DNA from: UBA721 sp002705165
GTDB taxonomy: Bacteria > Planctomycetota > Planctomycetia > Pirellulales > Pirellulaceae
Assembly: GCA_045565995.1 (NCBI GenBank)
Contig: JBJLEF010000002.1
Coordinates: forward strand, 310,001 to 374,000
Direction: 5' to 3'
DNA length: 64,000 bases
Shown in pieces: positions 44,423 through 54,450 of the stretch. A program made the position numbers and the translations under genes. The notes under the pieces are model-generated. The model was not told where the DNA came from and ran no database searches. It was given only the letters and a program-made list of their open reading frames with translations. Every line of letters begins with the position of its first letter. Position 1 is the stretch's first letter.

Positions 44423-44839
44423 TTAAAACTGTTTGAAATACTGAGAGACCGGGGAAGGCTCGCCACGCTCAATCCAATACGAATCAGCGTTGCGATCTAA
44501 TACTTTGACTAACGGGTCCTTGCCAAATGTTCGTAACAGCACGCCAATCGGCATGATGCAAAGATAATAGACCGTCGCCATCAACACAAACCCAACAAGG
44601 ATACCGATGGGGAACGTGACAATCATCAGCATCACGAAAATCTTTTTTAACCGCAGCGGATTTATCCACCCCACCAGAGCAATTGACATTCCAAGCGTTA
44701 AAGAAACCAAGCATCCGGAGACTAACCCCGCTTTCCAAAACATGACGGAAAACACCATGGCAAATATTGGCGTCCACAATCGCCCGAAGGAGGCTAATTG
44801 AGAACGCGGGGGATTCTTATTGATTTCGATGAACGCCAT
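44423..44839 (-). CDS. SxtJ family membrane protein
   Basis: A 138-residue membrane protein with about three to four helices (WTPIFAMVFSVMFW, GCLVSLTLGMSIALVGW, FVMLMIVTFPIGILVGFVL). The ending DSYWIERGEPSPVSQYFKQF is characteristic of the SxtJ family. It sits 23 bp after the carbamoyltransferase gene; the function is unknown, but it is always linked to such enzymes. Confidence 0.88.
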   Translation of the reverse strand: MAFIEINKNPPRSQLASFGRLWTPIFAMVFSVMFWKAGLVSGCLVSLTLGMSIALVGWINPLRLKKIFVMLMIVTFPIGILVGFVLMATVYYLCIMPIGVLLRTFGKDPLVKVLDRNADSYWIERGEPSPVSQYFKQF

Positions 44840-44862
44840 CGGTATTACCTTTGTATCTTCCG

Positions 44863-46707
44863 CTAATCTAACGGAAACTGACTGATGTACTGCTGCCGGG
44901 ATACCTGAGCAACCTCTTCAACTCCAGATCGGTCGTCTTTTTTGATGACAAACCGATCCATGACCAACACATCCATATTGGTACCCATGAAACATCGATA
45001 AGCATCTGCTGGCGAGCAAACGATCGGTTCACCGCGAATATTAAAACTCGTATTGACGACCATCGGAGATCCTGTCCTTTGGAAGAACACTTCGAGCAGT
45101 GTCCGAAAACGAGGATTCACGCCTTCCGCCACGGACTGCACGCGGGCGGAATAATCAACGTGCGTGATCGCTGGCAGAGTCGACCTTACTACTTCGCGTT
45201 GATCGACCCCTTTAAGAGCCGCCGATTCCGAAGACAAATCGAGGCGGTGACTTTCTTTCACGGGAGCTACCAACAACATATACGGACTGGCCGAATCATT
45301 TAATTCAAAGTACTCGTTGGCATGCTCTTCCAACACCGCTGGCGCAAAAGGCCGAAACGATTCACGAAATTTAATTTTGAGATTAATCGTCGCCTGCATT
45401 TCGCGACTGCGGGCATCTCCTAAAATACTCCGAGCCCCCAAAGCACGCGGGCCAAATTCCATACGTCCCTGCATCCAGCCGATGACGTTGCCAGCATCCA
45501 GCAGTCCGGCAACGCTTTCGGCCAAATCAGCATCATCCCGGCATTCCGAGTAACTCACCCCTTCGGATTCAAGAAAAGCTTTTACTTCTCCCGTTTCGTA
45601 TGCCGGTCCTAGTAAACTGCCCCTCTGCATATCAGGCCGAGACACATTTCGTTTATTCTCTAAAAGTTGATGCCAGATAAACTGGGCGACACCCAGTGCC
45701 CCTCCAGCATCACCGGACGCCGGCTGAATCCACATATCACTAAATGGACCTTCGCGGAGTATTCGCCCGTTCCCAACACAATTCAGGGCAACCCCACCGG
45801 CCAAACACAATTTCTCCTGATTGGTAACCTGGTGAGCGAATTCAACAACTTTCAGCATCACTTCTTCGGTTACCACTTGAATCGAGGCGGCGAGGTCCAT
45901 ATACTTTTGGCCCATTTCACCTTCTGCTTGACGAGGTGGCATGCCAAAAAGCTTATGGAACTTCTCACTTGTCATCGTCAATCCCTGACAATAATTAAAG
46001 TAAGACATGTCGAGTCGAAACGATCCGTCAGCCTTGATGTCGATAAGATGGTCTCGAATGAGGTCGGCGTAGATGGGTTCGCCGTAGGGCGCAAGCCCCA
46101 TCAGCTTATACTCACCTGAATTTACACGGAAGCCGCAGTAATAGGTGAATGCCGAGTAAAGCAGGCCGATGGAATGGGGGAAGTGCAACTCATGGGTGAG
46201 GCGAATCCTGTTACCTTCCCCAATTCCAATGGAAGCGGTAGCCCATTCACCAACACCATCGAGTGTGACAATGGCCGCTGATTCAAAGGGAGAAGGAAAG
46301 AAAGCACTAGCGGCATGGGCTTGATGATGTTCGGTAAAGACAATTCTCTTTTTGTATTGGCCGCCAAGTCCCCTTCGAATTTCACGTGGTAAATACAATT
46401 TCTGCCTTAGCCATAACGGCATTGCTTTCGAAAAGGATCTAAACCCGGAAGGAGCATAGGAGAGATAGGTCTCTAGTAAGCGCTCAAACTTCATGAACGG
46501 CTTTTCATAGAAACCGACATAATCGATTTCTCCCGCTGTAATCCCTGCTTCCTGCAAGCAATACTCAATCGCGTTCGCAGGAAAGGCCGGATCATGTTTC
46601 TTGCGAGTAAAACGTTCTTCCTGCGCAGCAGCCAGGACCTGCCCATCGATAACCAATGCAGCTGCCGAGTCATGATAAAAAGCAGATAATCCAAGAACAG
46701 TCGTCAC
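44863..46707 (-). CDS. Carbamoyltransferase (NodU/CmcH family)
   Basis: A 614-residue protein from the GTG at 46707, where the family sequence VTTVLGLSAFYHDSAAALV begins. N-terminal kinase-like (YrdC-type partner) features: EHHQAHAASAFFPSPF (carbamoyl-phosphate site His residues) and VTLDGVGEWATASIG. Later: LCLAGGVALNCVGNGRI, MEFGPRALGARSILGD and NTSFNIRGEPIVCSPADA. It transfers a carbamoyl group to a sugar hydroxyl, as in nodulation factors and cephamycin. It is the first gene of an operon with SxtJ, DUF5989 and the epimerase, so the acceptor is probably a surface glycan. Confidence 0.93.
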   Translation of the reverse strand: MTTVLGLSAFYHDSAAALVIDGQVLAAAQEERFTRKKHDPAFPANAIEYCLQEAGITAGEIDYVGFYEKPFMKFERLLETYLSYAPSGFRSFSKAMPLWLRQKLYLPREIRRGLGGQYKKRIVFTEHHQAHAASAFFPSPFESAAIVTLDGVGEWATASIGIGEGNRIRLTHELHFPHSIGLLYSAFTYYCGFRVNSGEYKLMGLAPYGEPIYADLIRDHLIDIKADGSFRLDMSYFNYCQGLTMTSEKFHKLFGMPPRQAEGEMGQKYMDLAASIQVVTEEVMLKVVEFAHQVTNQEKLCLAGGVALNCVGNGRILREGPFSDMWIQPASGDAGGALGVAQFIWHQLLENKRNVSRPDMQRGSLLGPAYETGEVKAFLESEGVSYSECRDDADLAESVAGLLDAGNVIGWMQGRMEFGPRALGARSILGDARSREMQATINLKIKFRESFRPFAPAVLEEHANEYFELNDSASPYMLLVAPVKESHRLDLSSESAALKGVDQREVVRSTLPAITHVDYSARVQSVAEGVNPRFRTLLEVFFQRTGSPMVVNTSFNIRGEPIVCSPADAYRCFMGTNMDVLVMDRFVIKKDDRSGVEEVAQVSRQQYISQFPLD

Positions 46708-47002
46708 CGCCAGAAGTCTCGCAAGTAGGGAAACCAAATAGAAACAAATAAACACCGGGCTACTTCTGAATTCGGCAATTCAAGCGATACCAAGACACGG
46801 TACCCTGTGTGCATTACGTAATCGCAGGCAAAAGAGTTCTAATTGTGCGGTCTACAACAATTAAAACACTGAGGGAAAGACCGGGGAGTGACCCTTAACA
46901 CCCAGTCGAGCAGCCTGCCGATTCATTCATTGCCCCTAAGAGTTTCACAGGAACTCGCATTCGAAACTCCTATCAGACAATCGTTGCCTCACAAAACAAA
47001 GC

Positions 47003-47812
47003 CTAACCTGGCAGAAAATCAGTGATCCGCTTCATGGACTCATCTGTGACAACCAAAACCTGCAAGGTACCTACCCGAACCAACGCCACTCCAAACGGAC
47101 CGGAGATCTGCCGGACTTCGAACTGAGGTTCTGAGACGGCGGAGGCATTTTGATTCAATACAAACACAACGACCTTTCCATTGCGAGGCGACGAGAAGTC
47201 CACTACCAACTGACCGTTGCCAACGGTCGTATGTCTTGCCTTCACTCCCAAAGGCAAATATTGCTGTAGTGTTTCAACAAGCAACCCAATCTCACCGCCA
47301 ACCTCCTGCCAGGCCTCTTCCTGATCTAATTCGGCTACCCAGGGTTCAATCGATTGCTGCAGCTGCGCAAACCCGACATCCGATGACTGATCAGAGACAA
47401 TAAATGGCCAGAGTGTCATTCCAAAGATCACCACAGCCATCACCACGACAATCTGCAACGACTGCCGACGACGCATATCCACTGGAGAATTCCCATGCAC
47501 CTGAGCCAACTTAGGCTGAACGAGACTGTCTCCGTCCAATTCGTCAGCAGCCCGCCCCAATGCAGCGACAACCCGCAGTGACGACTCTCCCGGCACCGAA
47601 ATCTCCGCCATGACTTGTGAGATACATTGGTCTAACTCCTGGCTTTGCAGCAACTGCTGAGCAAACGCGTCGGCCTCGGCATCATCCGTGACTAACAACT
47701 CATACAACAAACGTAGCTCTTCCGGCCATTGCTGCAGCGAACGATCTAAGTCAGCATCGCTCCCCAGATACTTTACGAGTTCCAACAAATCTTCTTTAGA
47801 TAACTGTTCCAT
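47003..47812 (-). CDS. Putative membrane partner of ECF sigma factor
   Basis: A 269-residue protein with one transmembrane helix (IVVVMAVVIFGMTLWPFIV, about residues 122-140), a cytoplasmic part that is acidic and helical, and an outer part after the helix. No zinc-finger HxxxCxxC motif is visible, so it is not a classic ZAS anti-sigma factor. It starts 10 bp after the ECF sigma gene, so it may act as its anti-sigma factor. Pairing is inferred from position only. Confidence 0.6.
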   Translation of the reverse strand: MEQLSKEDLLELVKYLGSDADLDRSLQQWPEELRLLYELLVTDDAEADAFAQQLLQSQELDQCISQVMAEISVPGESSLRVVAALGRAADELDGDSLVQPKLAQVHGNSPVDMRRRQSLQIVVVMAVVIFGMTLWPFIVSDQSSDVGFAQLQQSIEPWVAELDQEEAWQEVGGEIGLLVETLQQYLPLGVKARHTTVGNGQLVVDFSSPRNGKVVVFVLNQNASAVSEPQFEVRQISGPFGVALVRVGTLQVLVVTDESMKRITDFLPG

Positions 47813-47822
47813 TATCAATCTC

Positions 47823-48422
47823 TTATTGATCGTTTTGCTTTGCCAAAGCAGTCAATTTATTTTTCAACATTTTCTTCGCCCTCGATAAGCGGCTCATCAC
47901 CGTCCCCATCGGAATTTCCAACTGCTCAGCAATCTCGCGATAACTTTCCTGTTGCAAATAGTGCATTACCACAACGATCCGAAACTGTTCCGGCATCTCA
48001 AGCAATGCATTCTGTAAACGTGCAGAATCAATCGATGAGTCTAAATCGGGATTTGGCAATTGAGTACCATCCAATTCGGCATCCGTAAACACCCATGCCC
48101 TGCGTTTACGCAGGTCACCTAAAAAGGTAGTTCTGGCAATCGCCAACAACCAGGATTTAGCTTTATTAGAATCTTTGAGTTGTCCCAATCGCTCAAAGGC
48201 TTTCAAAAAAGTCGCCTGCACAATATCTTCCGACCAATCGCCGTCACCGGTCAATCGGTATGCGAAGCGATAAACATCATCGTGAAACCGCTTCACGTAT
48301 TCGGTAACAATCAACCGACGTTGCACTCCGATCAAAGGGGCATTTACAGACTCCGAACCTGAATCCGCGGGGGAATCACCGGTCCTCTCAGGAGTCTCGA
48401 GCATCGCTTCGATTGAAATCAT
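47823..48422 (-). CDS. RNA polymerase sigma factor, ECF type
   Basis: A 199-residue ECF sigma factor from the ATG at 48422 (a GTG at 48434 adds four). Region 2 is DVYRFAYRLTGDGDWSEDIV with QATFLKAFERL, and region 4 is LPEQFR-like MPEQFRIVVVMHYL, SYREIAEQLEIPMGTVMSRL. It has an N-terminal extension of about 40 residues. It directs RNA polymerase to specific promoters, possibly under the membrane protein encoded next. Confidence 0.92.
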   Translation of the reverse strand: MISIEAMLETPERTGDSPADSGSESVNAPLIGVQRRLIVTEYVKRFHDDVYRFAYRLTGDGDWSEDIVQATFLKAFERLGQLKDSNKAKSWLLAIARTTFLGDLRKRRAWVFTDAELDGTQLPNPDLDSSIDSARLQNALLEMPEQFRIVVVMHYLQQESYREIAEQLEIPMGTVMSRLSRAKKMLKNKLTALAKQNDQ

Positions 48423-48540
48423 CGACTGTTTCACAATTTACCGACGTTATCTCTACAAATAATATGATGCGAACGAAGGTGGAATTATTCCCAAATTCCC
48501 ACAAAAACAATCTCTTGGGAAATCCATTGAATGCTTGTCG

Positions 48541-50643
48541 CTAGATACTGCGTTTAGGCCGCGGAACTTTACCTCCCGGCTTCGGATCGCCGGAACGTGC
48601 CACCTGTTTTTTCTTGCGTCGAGCGTTCTTGTCATACGACTTCACATCGACTTCATCCAACGTTTTCCCCATCGAATCCTGTAACTGCATAATGCGATCC
48701 CTTAAAGCGGCGGCACGCTCAAATTCCATTTGCTCAGCGGCGGACATCATCTCTTTTTCTAATTCGTTGATATATTCCTGAGTGATATAGACCTGCTCAT
48801 CGGTTCTCCCAACAGCCACATTCGCTTCACGATGCGCATTGGCTTCACCTTCGATGCCGTCGTTAATCTTCTTTTCGACCGAACGAGGCGTAATTCCATG
48901 TTCCTCATTAAAGGCTTCCTGAATAGCACGGCGACGTAAGGTTTCATCAATCGCAGCCTGTAAAGATTTCGTCATTTTGTCAGCATATAAAATAACCTTT
49001 GCATTCACATTTCTCGCCGCTCGTCCAATCGTCTGAATCAGGGACGTCTCACTACGCAAAAACCCTTCTTTATCAGCGTCCAAAATGGCAACCATAGATA
49101 CTTCTGGAAGGTCTAAACCTTCTCGCAGGAGGTTGACACCAATCAACGCGTCAAACTTCCCTTCACGTAGCTCCTTGAGAAGCTCGACTCGCTCAAAGGC
49201 ATCTAATTCCGAGTGCAGCCATCTGGCAGCAATACCTTTTTCAACCAGGTACTGAGAAAGATCTTCTGCCATCTTCTTCGTCAAAGTGGTTACCAATACC
49301 CGTTCTCCCGCTTCAGTCCGCTCACGAATCTGCTCAAGTAGATGAGGAACCTGGCCAGTTGCCGGAACGACTTCGACTTCCGGATCAAGCAATCCTGTCG
49401 GCCGAATAATCTGCTCAACAACCTCACCTTCTGTCTTTTCGAGTTCGTAGTTCCCGGGAGTCGCAGATACATAAACAACCGTATTGTTTTTAGATTCCCA
49501 TTCTTCAAACGTCATCGGGCGGTTGTCCAAAGCACTGGGCAAACGAAAGCCATGTTCCACCAGCGTCGATTTCCGACTGCGGTCGCCCGCCCACATTGCA
49601 CGAATCTGGGGGACCGTTACATGAGATTCATCTATTACCAACATGAAGTCTTCGGGGAAAAAATCGTACAGAGTATCTGGCGGTTGCCCTGGTTTCCTGC
49701 CCGACAAATGCCTTGAGTAATTTTCGACGCCCGAACAATACCCCACTTCCTGTAACATTTCCATATCGTAGCGAGTTCGAGCATTGAGCCGCTGAGCCTC
49801 CAGAAGCTTTCCTTCTTTTTTGAAGTGCTCTAGCTGATCTCGCAATTCATTCCGGATAGCTCGCACTGCTGCTTCGATACGTTGCTCTGGCATGACAAAG
49901 TGCTTGGCTGGATAGACAAAGACCTGGTCCAGTCGTTGTACGGTTTCCCCACTAACAGGATTAATAATAGAAAGCTGATCGATCTCATCTCCCCAAAACT
50001 CAATGCGAAAAGCAAATTCTTCGTAACTTGGCCAAATCTCCACGCAATCACCGCGAACTCGAAACTTAGAACGCGTAAATTCCACATCGTTCCGTTCATA
50101 TTGGATATCAACCAGTTTCATCAACATTTGGTCACGGTCGATTTCCTGGCCTTTGGTGAGCCCAACCATCATCGTCTTGTAATCTTCCGGTGATCCCAGT
50201 CCGTAAATACTGGAAACACTAGCGATGATGATCACGTCACTACGACTCACCAAGGCACTGGTGGAAGCTAAACGCAGACGATCAATTTCATCGTTAATCG
50301 ATGCGTCTTTTTCGATGTAAATATCCCGCTGAGGAATGTAAGCTTCCGGCTGATAATAGTCGTAATAGCTCACAAAGTAATGCACCGCATTGGTCGGGAA
50401 AAAGGCCTTGAATTCTGAGTAAAGTTGAGCGGCCAGCGTTTTATTGTGCGAGATAACAAGTGTTGGCTTTTGGATCTCCTGAATCACGTTCGCCATCGTG
50501 AAAGTTTTTCCTGAACCAGTCACTCCCATTAAAGTCTGCAGGTTTTGGCCTTCGTGAATACCACGTACAAGCTGTTCGATCGCCTGAGGCTGATCACCAG
50601 CTGGCTCAAATGGACTTTCTAATTGAAATTCACGATTTTGCAC
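48541..50643 (-). CDS. uvrB: Excinuclease ABC subunit B
   Basis: A 700-residue UvrB from the GTG at 50643, which precedes QNREFQLESPFEPAGDQPQA; a TTG at 50685 would add 14 poor residues. Walker A is MGVTGSGKTFTMA, the beta-hairpin region is FVSYYDYYQPEAYIP, helicase motifs DESHVTVPQ and TIGRAARNV follow, and the UVR domain closes the protein (EMEFERAAALRDRIMQL-like). The C-terminus is basic (RRKKKQVARS). UvrB verifies DNA damage and loads UvrC in nucleotide excision repair. uvrA and uvrC are not in the window. Confidence 0.97.
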   Translation of the reverse strand: MQNREFQLESPFEPAGDQPQAIEQLVRGIHEGQNLQTLMGVTGSGKTFTMANVIQEIQKPTLVISHNKTLAAQLYSEFKAFFPTNAVHYFVSYYDYYQPEAYIPQRDIYIEKDASINDEIDRLRLASTSALVSRSDVIIIASVSSIYGLGSPEDYKTMMVGLTKGQEIDRDQMLMKLVDIQYERNDVEFTRSKFRVRGDCVEIWPSYEEFAFRIEFWGDEIDQLSIINPVSGETVQRLDQVFVYPAKHFVMPEQRIEAAVRAIRNELRDQLEHFKKEGKLLEAQRLNARTRYDMEMLQEVGYCSGVENYSRHLSGRKPGQPPDTLYDFFPEDFMLVIDESHVTVPQIRAMWAGDRSRKSTLVEHGFRLPSALDNRPMTFEEWESKNNTVVYVSATPGNYELEKTEGEVVEQIIRPTGLLDPEVEVVPATGQVPHLLEQIRERTEAGERVLVTTLTKKMAEDLSQYLVEKGIAARWLHSELDAFERVELLKELREGKFDALIGVNLLREGLDLPEVSMVAILDADKEGFLRSETSLIQTIGRAARNVNAKVILYADKMTKSLQAAIDETLRRRAIQEAFNEEHGITPRSVEKKINDGIEGEANAHREANVAVGRTDEQVYITQEYINELEKEMMSAAEQMEFERAAALRDRIMQLQDSMGKTLDEVDVKSYDKNARRKKKQVARSGDPKPGGKVPRPKRSI

Positions 50644-50821
50644 GAAATGCTGTCTTCCAGTACGGACAAAGAGACTCTTTACCAACCCGCTATTGTAGCA
50701 AAACTAATCAGGTTTCCACATTTGCGTTAGGCCTCAATCGTCAAACTTTATCTAAACGGAACAACTGGCAATTTCCTTATAAAGCAAGCTAAAACCAAAC
50801 CTACACGCCGAAAATGAGAGC

Positions 50822-51058
50822 ATGTCAAAACCATCTCAGCCACCAGCCAACGACCTAGTCGAGTCCGCGAATCAGCGAGAAAGTGCGGCTGCCGTTCTAC
50901 TCAAAGAACTAGATGAACGACAAGAATCCGTTCTGCTAGAACTCAACGATCTCAATCAGAACATTGAAGATCTGATCGACTCCTGGCAAGGTCAGAACAA
51001 ACAAGAGCAGCAACAGGAATTGCTCCCGGACAGCAACAGTTCATTAAGTACAGCGTAA
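50822..51058 (+). CDS. Small acidic coiled-coil protein
   Basis: A 78-residue protein, acidic and Gln-rich, with heptad-like leucines (AVLLKELDERQESVLLELND, LNQNIEDLIDSW), so it is probably a short coiled coil. No known family is recognised. The ATG follows GAGAG weakly. It lies alone between uvrB and nadC, which run leftward. Real translation is likely but not certain. Confidence 0.55.
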   Translation: MSKPSQPPANDLVESANQRESAAAVLLKELDERQESVLLELNDLNQNIEDLIDSWQGQNKQEQQQELLPDSNSSLSTA

Positions 51059-51101
51059 TTATTTGGCCGAAGCCTGGCTAGCGATTGCCGAAAAGTAATC
51101 T

Positions 51102-52031
51102 TTACAGCCAGTCCAGTCCCAGATCAAGATTGATCGCCGAATGAGTAAGGGCCCCAACACTCACTCGATCGATTCCTGTCCTGCCAATATCAGTTAAGGT
51201 TTCTGAGGTCACGCCACCAGAGGCTTCTAACAACGTTTCAACACTTAGGTCATTACGCATCTGGACCGCTTGCCGCAATTCTTCCAAGGACATGTTATCA
51301 AGTAAGACGATGTCAGGATTGCAGGGCAGGGCAACCGCGAGCTGCTCTAGCGTATCGACTTCAATTTCCACAGGCATATTCAAAACACGATCAGGACCTA
51401 AGTTCTCCACAAACTGCCTGGCCTTTCTCAAAACGTCTTCGATGGCATCTTGCATATCTTCTATCTTGTTTTGCTGAGCGTTCGCAGCCAGATGATTATC
51501 TTTAATGAGAATTGCGTCAAACAAACCCGTTCGATGATTAAGACCACCTCCGCAGCCAACAGCATATTTATCCAGTCGTCTCCAACCGGGCAGTGTCTTT
51601 CGAGTGTCATAGACGCGGGCGTTCGTCCCTTCCAGCAATTTGGCGTAAATCGCTGTCTGAGTCGCTACGCCACACAATCTCCCCAGAAAGTTCAATATCG
51701 TACGTTCCGCGGTCAAAAGATCTCTGGATAAGCCGCCAAGTTTACAAAGCACTGTCCCCGATTCGAGTTCATCTCCGTCAGCGACATGAAGTTCGACGGC
51801 GGAAGGAATATTCATTTCCTCGAAAACTGCTGCCACAATGCCGATGCCCGCCACAATGCCGGGCTGGCGAGCCACAATCGCCGCCTTACTCGTTCGCTCA
51901 TCTCCCACGGTTGCCATGGTCGTCCAATCCTGCTGATTAGACAGATCTTCTCGAACGGCTAGTCGAATCAGATGACGCGCATCCTCAAGAGTCGGGCCAT
52001 CCCAAGCCAACTGTGTAAATGTATTAACCAT
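51102..52031 (-). CDS. nadC: Nicotinate-nucleotide diphosphorylase (carboxylating)
   Basis: A 309-residue quinolinate phosphoribosyltransferase. VREDLSNQQDWTTMA opens the family fold, LNFLGRLCGVATQTA follows, and RKTLPGWRRLDKYAVGCGGG, HRTGLFDAILIKDNHL and IVLLDNMSLEELRQAV contain the substrate-binding Arg, Lys and His residues. It makes nicotinate mononucleotide from quinolinate in NAD synthesis. It stands alone here. Confidence 0.96.
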   Translation of the reverse strand: MVNTFTQLAWDGPTLEDARHLIRLAVREDLSNQQDWTTMATVGDERTSKAAIVARQPGIVAGIGIVAAVFEEMNIPSAVELHVADGDELESGTVLCKLGGLSRDLLTAERTILNFLGRLCGVATQTAIYAKLLEGTNARVYDTRKTLPGWRRLDKYAVGCGGGLNHRTGLFDAILIKDNHLAANAQQNKIEDMQDAIEDVLRKARQFVENLGPDRVLNMPVEIEVDTLEQLAVALPCNPDIVLLDNMSLEELRQAVQMRNDLSVETLLEASGGVTSETLTDIGRTGIDRVSVGALTHSAINLDLGLDWL

Positions 52032-52139
52032 CTGTCAGTCCGGTGTCTTAAAAGTCGTTGAAGTTATCTGCGAGCAGCCCACAATAATAACCATTCGTAT
52101 TTTGGCACGAGATTCCTCTAACCTCAATGACCTATTCCC

Positions 52140-52499
52140 ATGACTACTTCCCCCAAACCACATAAACATCACTTGGTCCTCTTCGTGTGTATCTTCACTC
52201 CACTGCTATACCTTCATCGAAATGAACTCACCACTAGACACCTCCGCTGGGATGGCCACCTCCGCCTCCAGCAACGCACAACCAAATCCACCTGGGGTTT
52301 CCAGACTGCTATAAATAGTGCCGATCAATGCGAACTCGCGTTACTGGAAAATATTGGTCCGACCTTAGCACACCGAATTATTCAGACCAGAAAGCAATTG
52401 CCTCGGCAGAGGTTCGAACGCGTTGAACAATTACAGCTAGTAAAGGGAGTGGGGAGTAAAACCCTCGAGAAGATTCGCCAACACCTTGTATGCAACTAA
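52140..52499 (+). CDS. ComEA-like helix-hairpin-helix protein
   Basis: A 119-residue protein with an N-terminal hydrophobic segment (HLVLFVCIFTPLLYL) and a ComEA-type HhH pair (INSADQCELALLENIGPTLA, LQLVKGVGSKTLEKIRQHL). HhH proteins bind DNA without sequence preference; ComEA works at the cell surface in DNA uptake. A single small protein with an N-terminal anchor fits that, though other roles are possible. It converges on typA with 6 bp between stops. Confidence 0.8.
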   Translation: MTTSPKPHKHHLVLFVCIFTPLLYLHRNELTTRHLRWDGHLRLQQRTTKSTWGFQTAINSADQCELALLENIGPTLAHRIIQTRKQLPRQRFERVEQLQLVKGVGSKTLEKIRQHLVCN

Positions 52500-52505
52500 G
52501 ACAAA

Positions 52506-54323
52506 TTAGCTCTTAGCCTTACGGGATTCACGTCGGCGATCAGATTCTTTAAGCAGTATTTTTCTCAGGCGAATCGTCTCAGGAGTAATCTCTACCAGTT
52601 CACCTTCTTCGATATACTCGAGTGCCGCTTCGAGTGACATAATTCTGGCAGGCTTAAGGAGAATATTATCATCGTTACCAGCAGCACGCATATTGGTTAG
52701 TTTTTTACCCCTTGTCGGATTTACGTCCATGTCGTTATCACGTGAATTCTCACCCACGATCATTCCTTCATAGACTTCATCACCGGGATTGACAAAGAGT
52801 TCACTACGTTGTTGTAGCCCATCGAGAGAAAAGGCTAAGGTTTTCCCACCTACCTTAGAGATCAATACGCCCTGGGGACGACGAGGGATTTCACCATCCA
52901 CGACGCCATACTTTGAGAAGCGATGATTCATGACTGCCGTGCCCTGAGTCGCATTTAACATTCGAGTTCGTAAGCCAATCAACCCTCGCGATGGAATCTG
53001 AAACGTTGCCATCGTGTAATCACCACGACTTTCCATCACATCAAGTAAGCCGCGACGCTCGCCAACCAACTCCATGACCGAGCCGAAGCGATCTGTCGGG
53101 ACCTCGACCACAAGCGTTTCAAACGGCTCTTCAGTTTGCCCTGACTCGCTTTTACGAGTGATCACCGTTGGCTTCCCAACCGACAATTCAAAACCTTCTC
53201 GTCGCATATTCTCAATCAACACCGACAAATGAAGAACACCACGCCCTGAAACGCAAAAGCCATCTCCTAATTCGCTCGGTCGCACGCGTAAAGCGACATT
53301 CCTCTCCAATTCCTTATAAAGGCGTTCCTTTAATTGACGTGAAGTAACATATTTTCCTTCACGACCGACCAACGGGGAGGAATTGATCGTAAAAAGCATT
53401 TCCAAAGTGGGTTCGTCCACGCTCACTCGCTCAAGCGCGGCGGGACTTCCGGCAGCACATACGGTGTCACCGATCTCAACATTATCCAAACCGGTAATCG
53501 CCACTACCTCACCAGCACTAGCAGATTCTACCTCCTGACGGCCGAGGTTTTCAAAAACATGCAAACCTCCAACCCGGCATTGGGTAACCACTCCGTCTGC
53601 CTGACACAACGCTATCGACTGCCCCACCCGGATCTCTCCGGCTTGAATGCAGCCAACCGCAATACGCCCAACGTATTCAGACCAATCCAACGTGGTGACC
53701 AGCATTTGCAAATCCCCGGACTCATCAATATCCGGACCGGGGATTTCATCCACCACCTTGTCCAGCAGGCATGTCATATCCTCCGTCCTGACCGCATGAT
53801 CTAACGTGGCATATCCCTCTTTCGCACTCGCAAATACAAACGAAAACTGATCGAGGAAGTGATCACCTCCAAGGGTTGTAAGCAACTCCAAGGCTTCATC
53901 CACCACCTCGTCACAGCGAGCGTCCGGACGGTCAATCTTATTAATAACAACGATCGGCTTGAGCCCTGCCTCAAGTGCTTTGGAAAGGACAAACCGAGTT
54001 TGTGGCATCACACCTTCTGCAGCATCCAGAAGTAACAGCGCGCCATCAGCCATCCCGACAACGCGTTCAACTTCCCCTCCAAAATCAGCGTGACCAGGAG
54101 TATCGATAATGTTAATCTTCACATCGCGATAAGGTAAAGCAATGTTTTTCGACAGGATTGTAATCCCCCGTTCTCTTTCGAGATCATTGCTATCAAGAAT
54201 CCTTTCTCCCTGCAATTGCGCATCGCGAAACTGCCCACTTTGTCTGAGCATACAGTCGACTAAGGTCGTTTTCCCATGATCGACATGAGCAATGATTACA
54301 ATGTTTCTAATGTCCGTTCTCAC
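52506..54323 (-). CDS. typA: Translational GTPase TypA/BipA
   Basis: A 605-residue elongation-factor-like GTPase, the normal size. G1 is IIAHVDHGKTTLVD, G3 is IIDTPGHADFGGEV and G4 is VVINKIDRPDARCDEV. Domains III and V and the C-terminal domain follow (FQIPSRGLIGLRTRML, GEFVNPGDEVYEGMIVGENS-like). TypA binds ribosomes and affects stress growth and ribosome biogenesis. It is monocistronic. Confidence 0.97.
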   Translation of the reverse strand: MRTDIRNIVIIAHVDHGKTTLVDCMLRQSGQFRDAQLQGERILDSNDLERERGITILSKNIALPYRDVKINIIDTPGHADFGGEVERVVGMADGALLLLDAAEGVMPQTRFVLSKALEAGLKPIVVINKIDRPDARCDEVVDEALELLTTLGGDHFLDQFSFVFASAKEGYATLDHAVRTEDMTCLLDKVVDEIPGPDIDESGDLQMLVTTLDWSEYVGRIAVGCIQAGEIRVGQSIALCQADGVVTQCRVGGLHVFENLGRQEVESASAGEVVAITGLDNVEIGDTVCAAGSPAALERVSVDEPTLEMLFTINSSPLVGREGKYVTSRQLKERLYKELERNVALRVRPSELGDGFCVSGRGVLHLSVLIENMRREGFELSVGKPTVITRKSESGQTEEPFETLVVEVPTDRFGSVMELVGERRGLLDVMESRGDYTMATFQIPSRGLIGLRTRMLNATQGTAVMNHRFSKYGVVDGEIPRRPQGVLISKVGGKTLAFSLDGLQQRSELFVNPGDEVYEGMIVGENSRDNDMDVNPTRGKKLTNMRAAGNDDNILLKPARIMSLEAALEYIEEGELVEITPETIRLRKILLKESDRRRESRKAKS

Positions 54324-54450
54324 GGCATGGCACCTACGGTTGAGCTAATACGGCAAAGGGAGTGCAGGGTAGTGAAACAGACAGTTTAGTCACGGACTAG
54401 AAAGTCGTAAATGCCGTTCGCCTCAGCAAGGTATGCTCAGGTCCGAAAAA

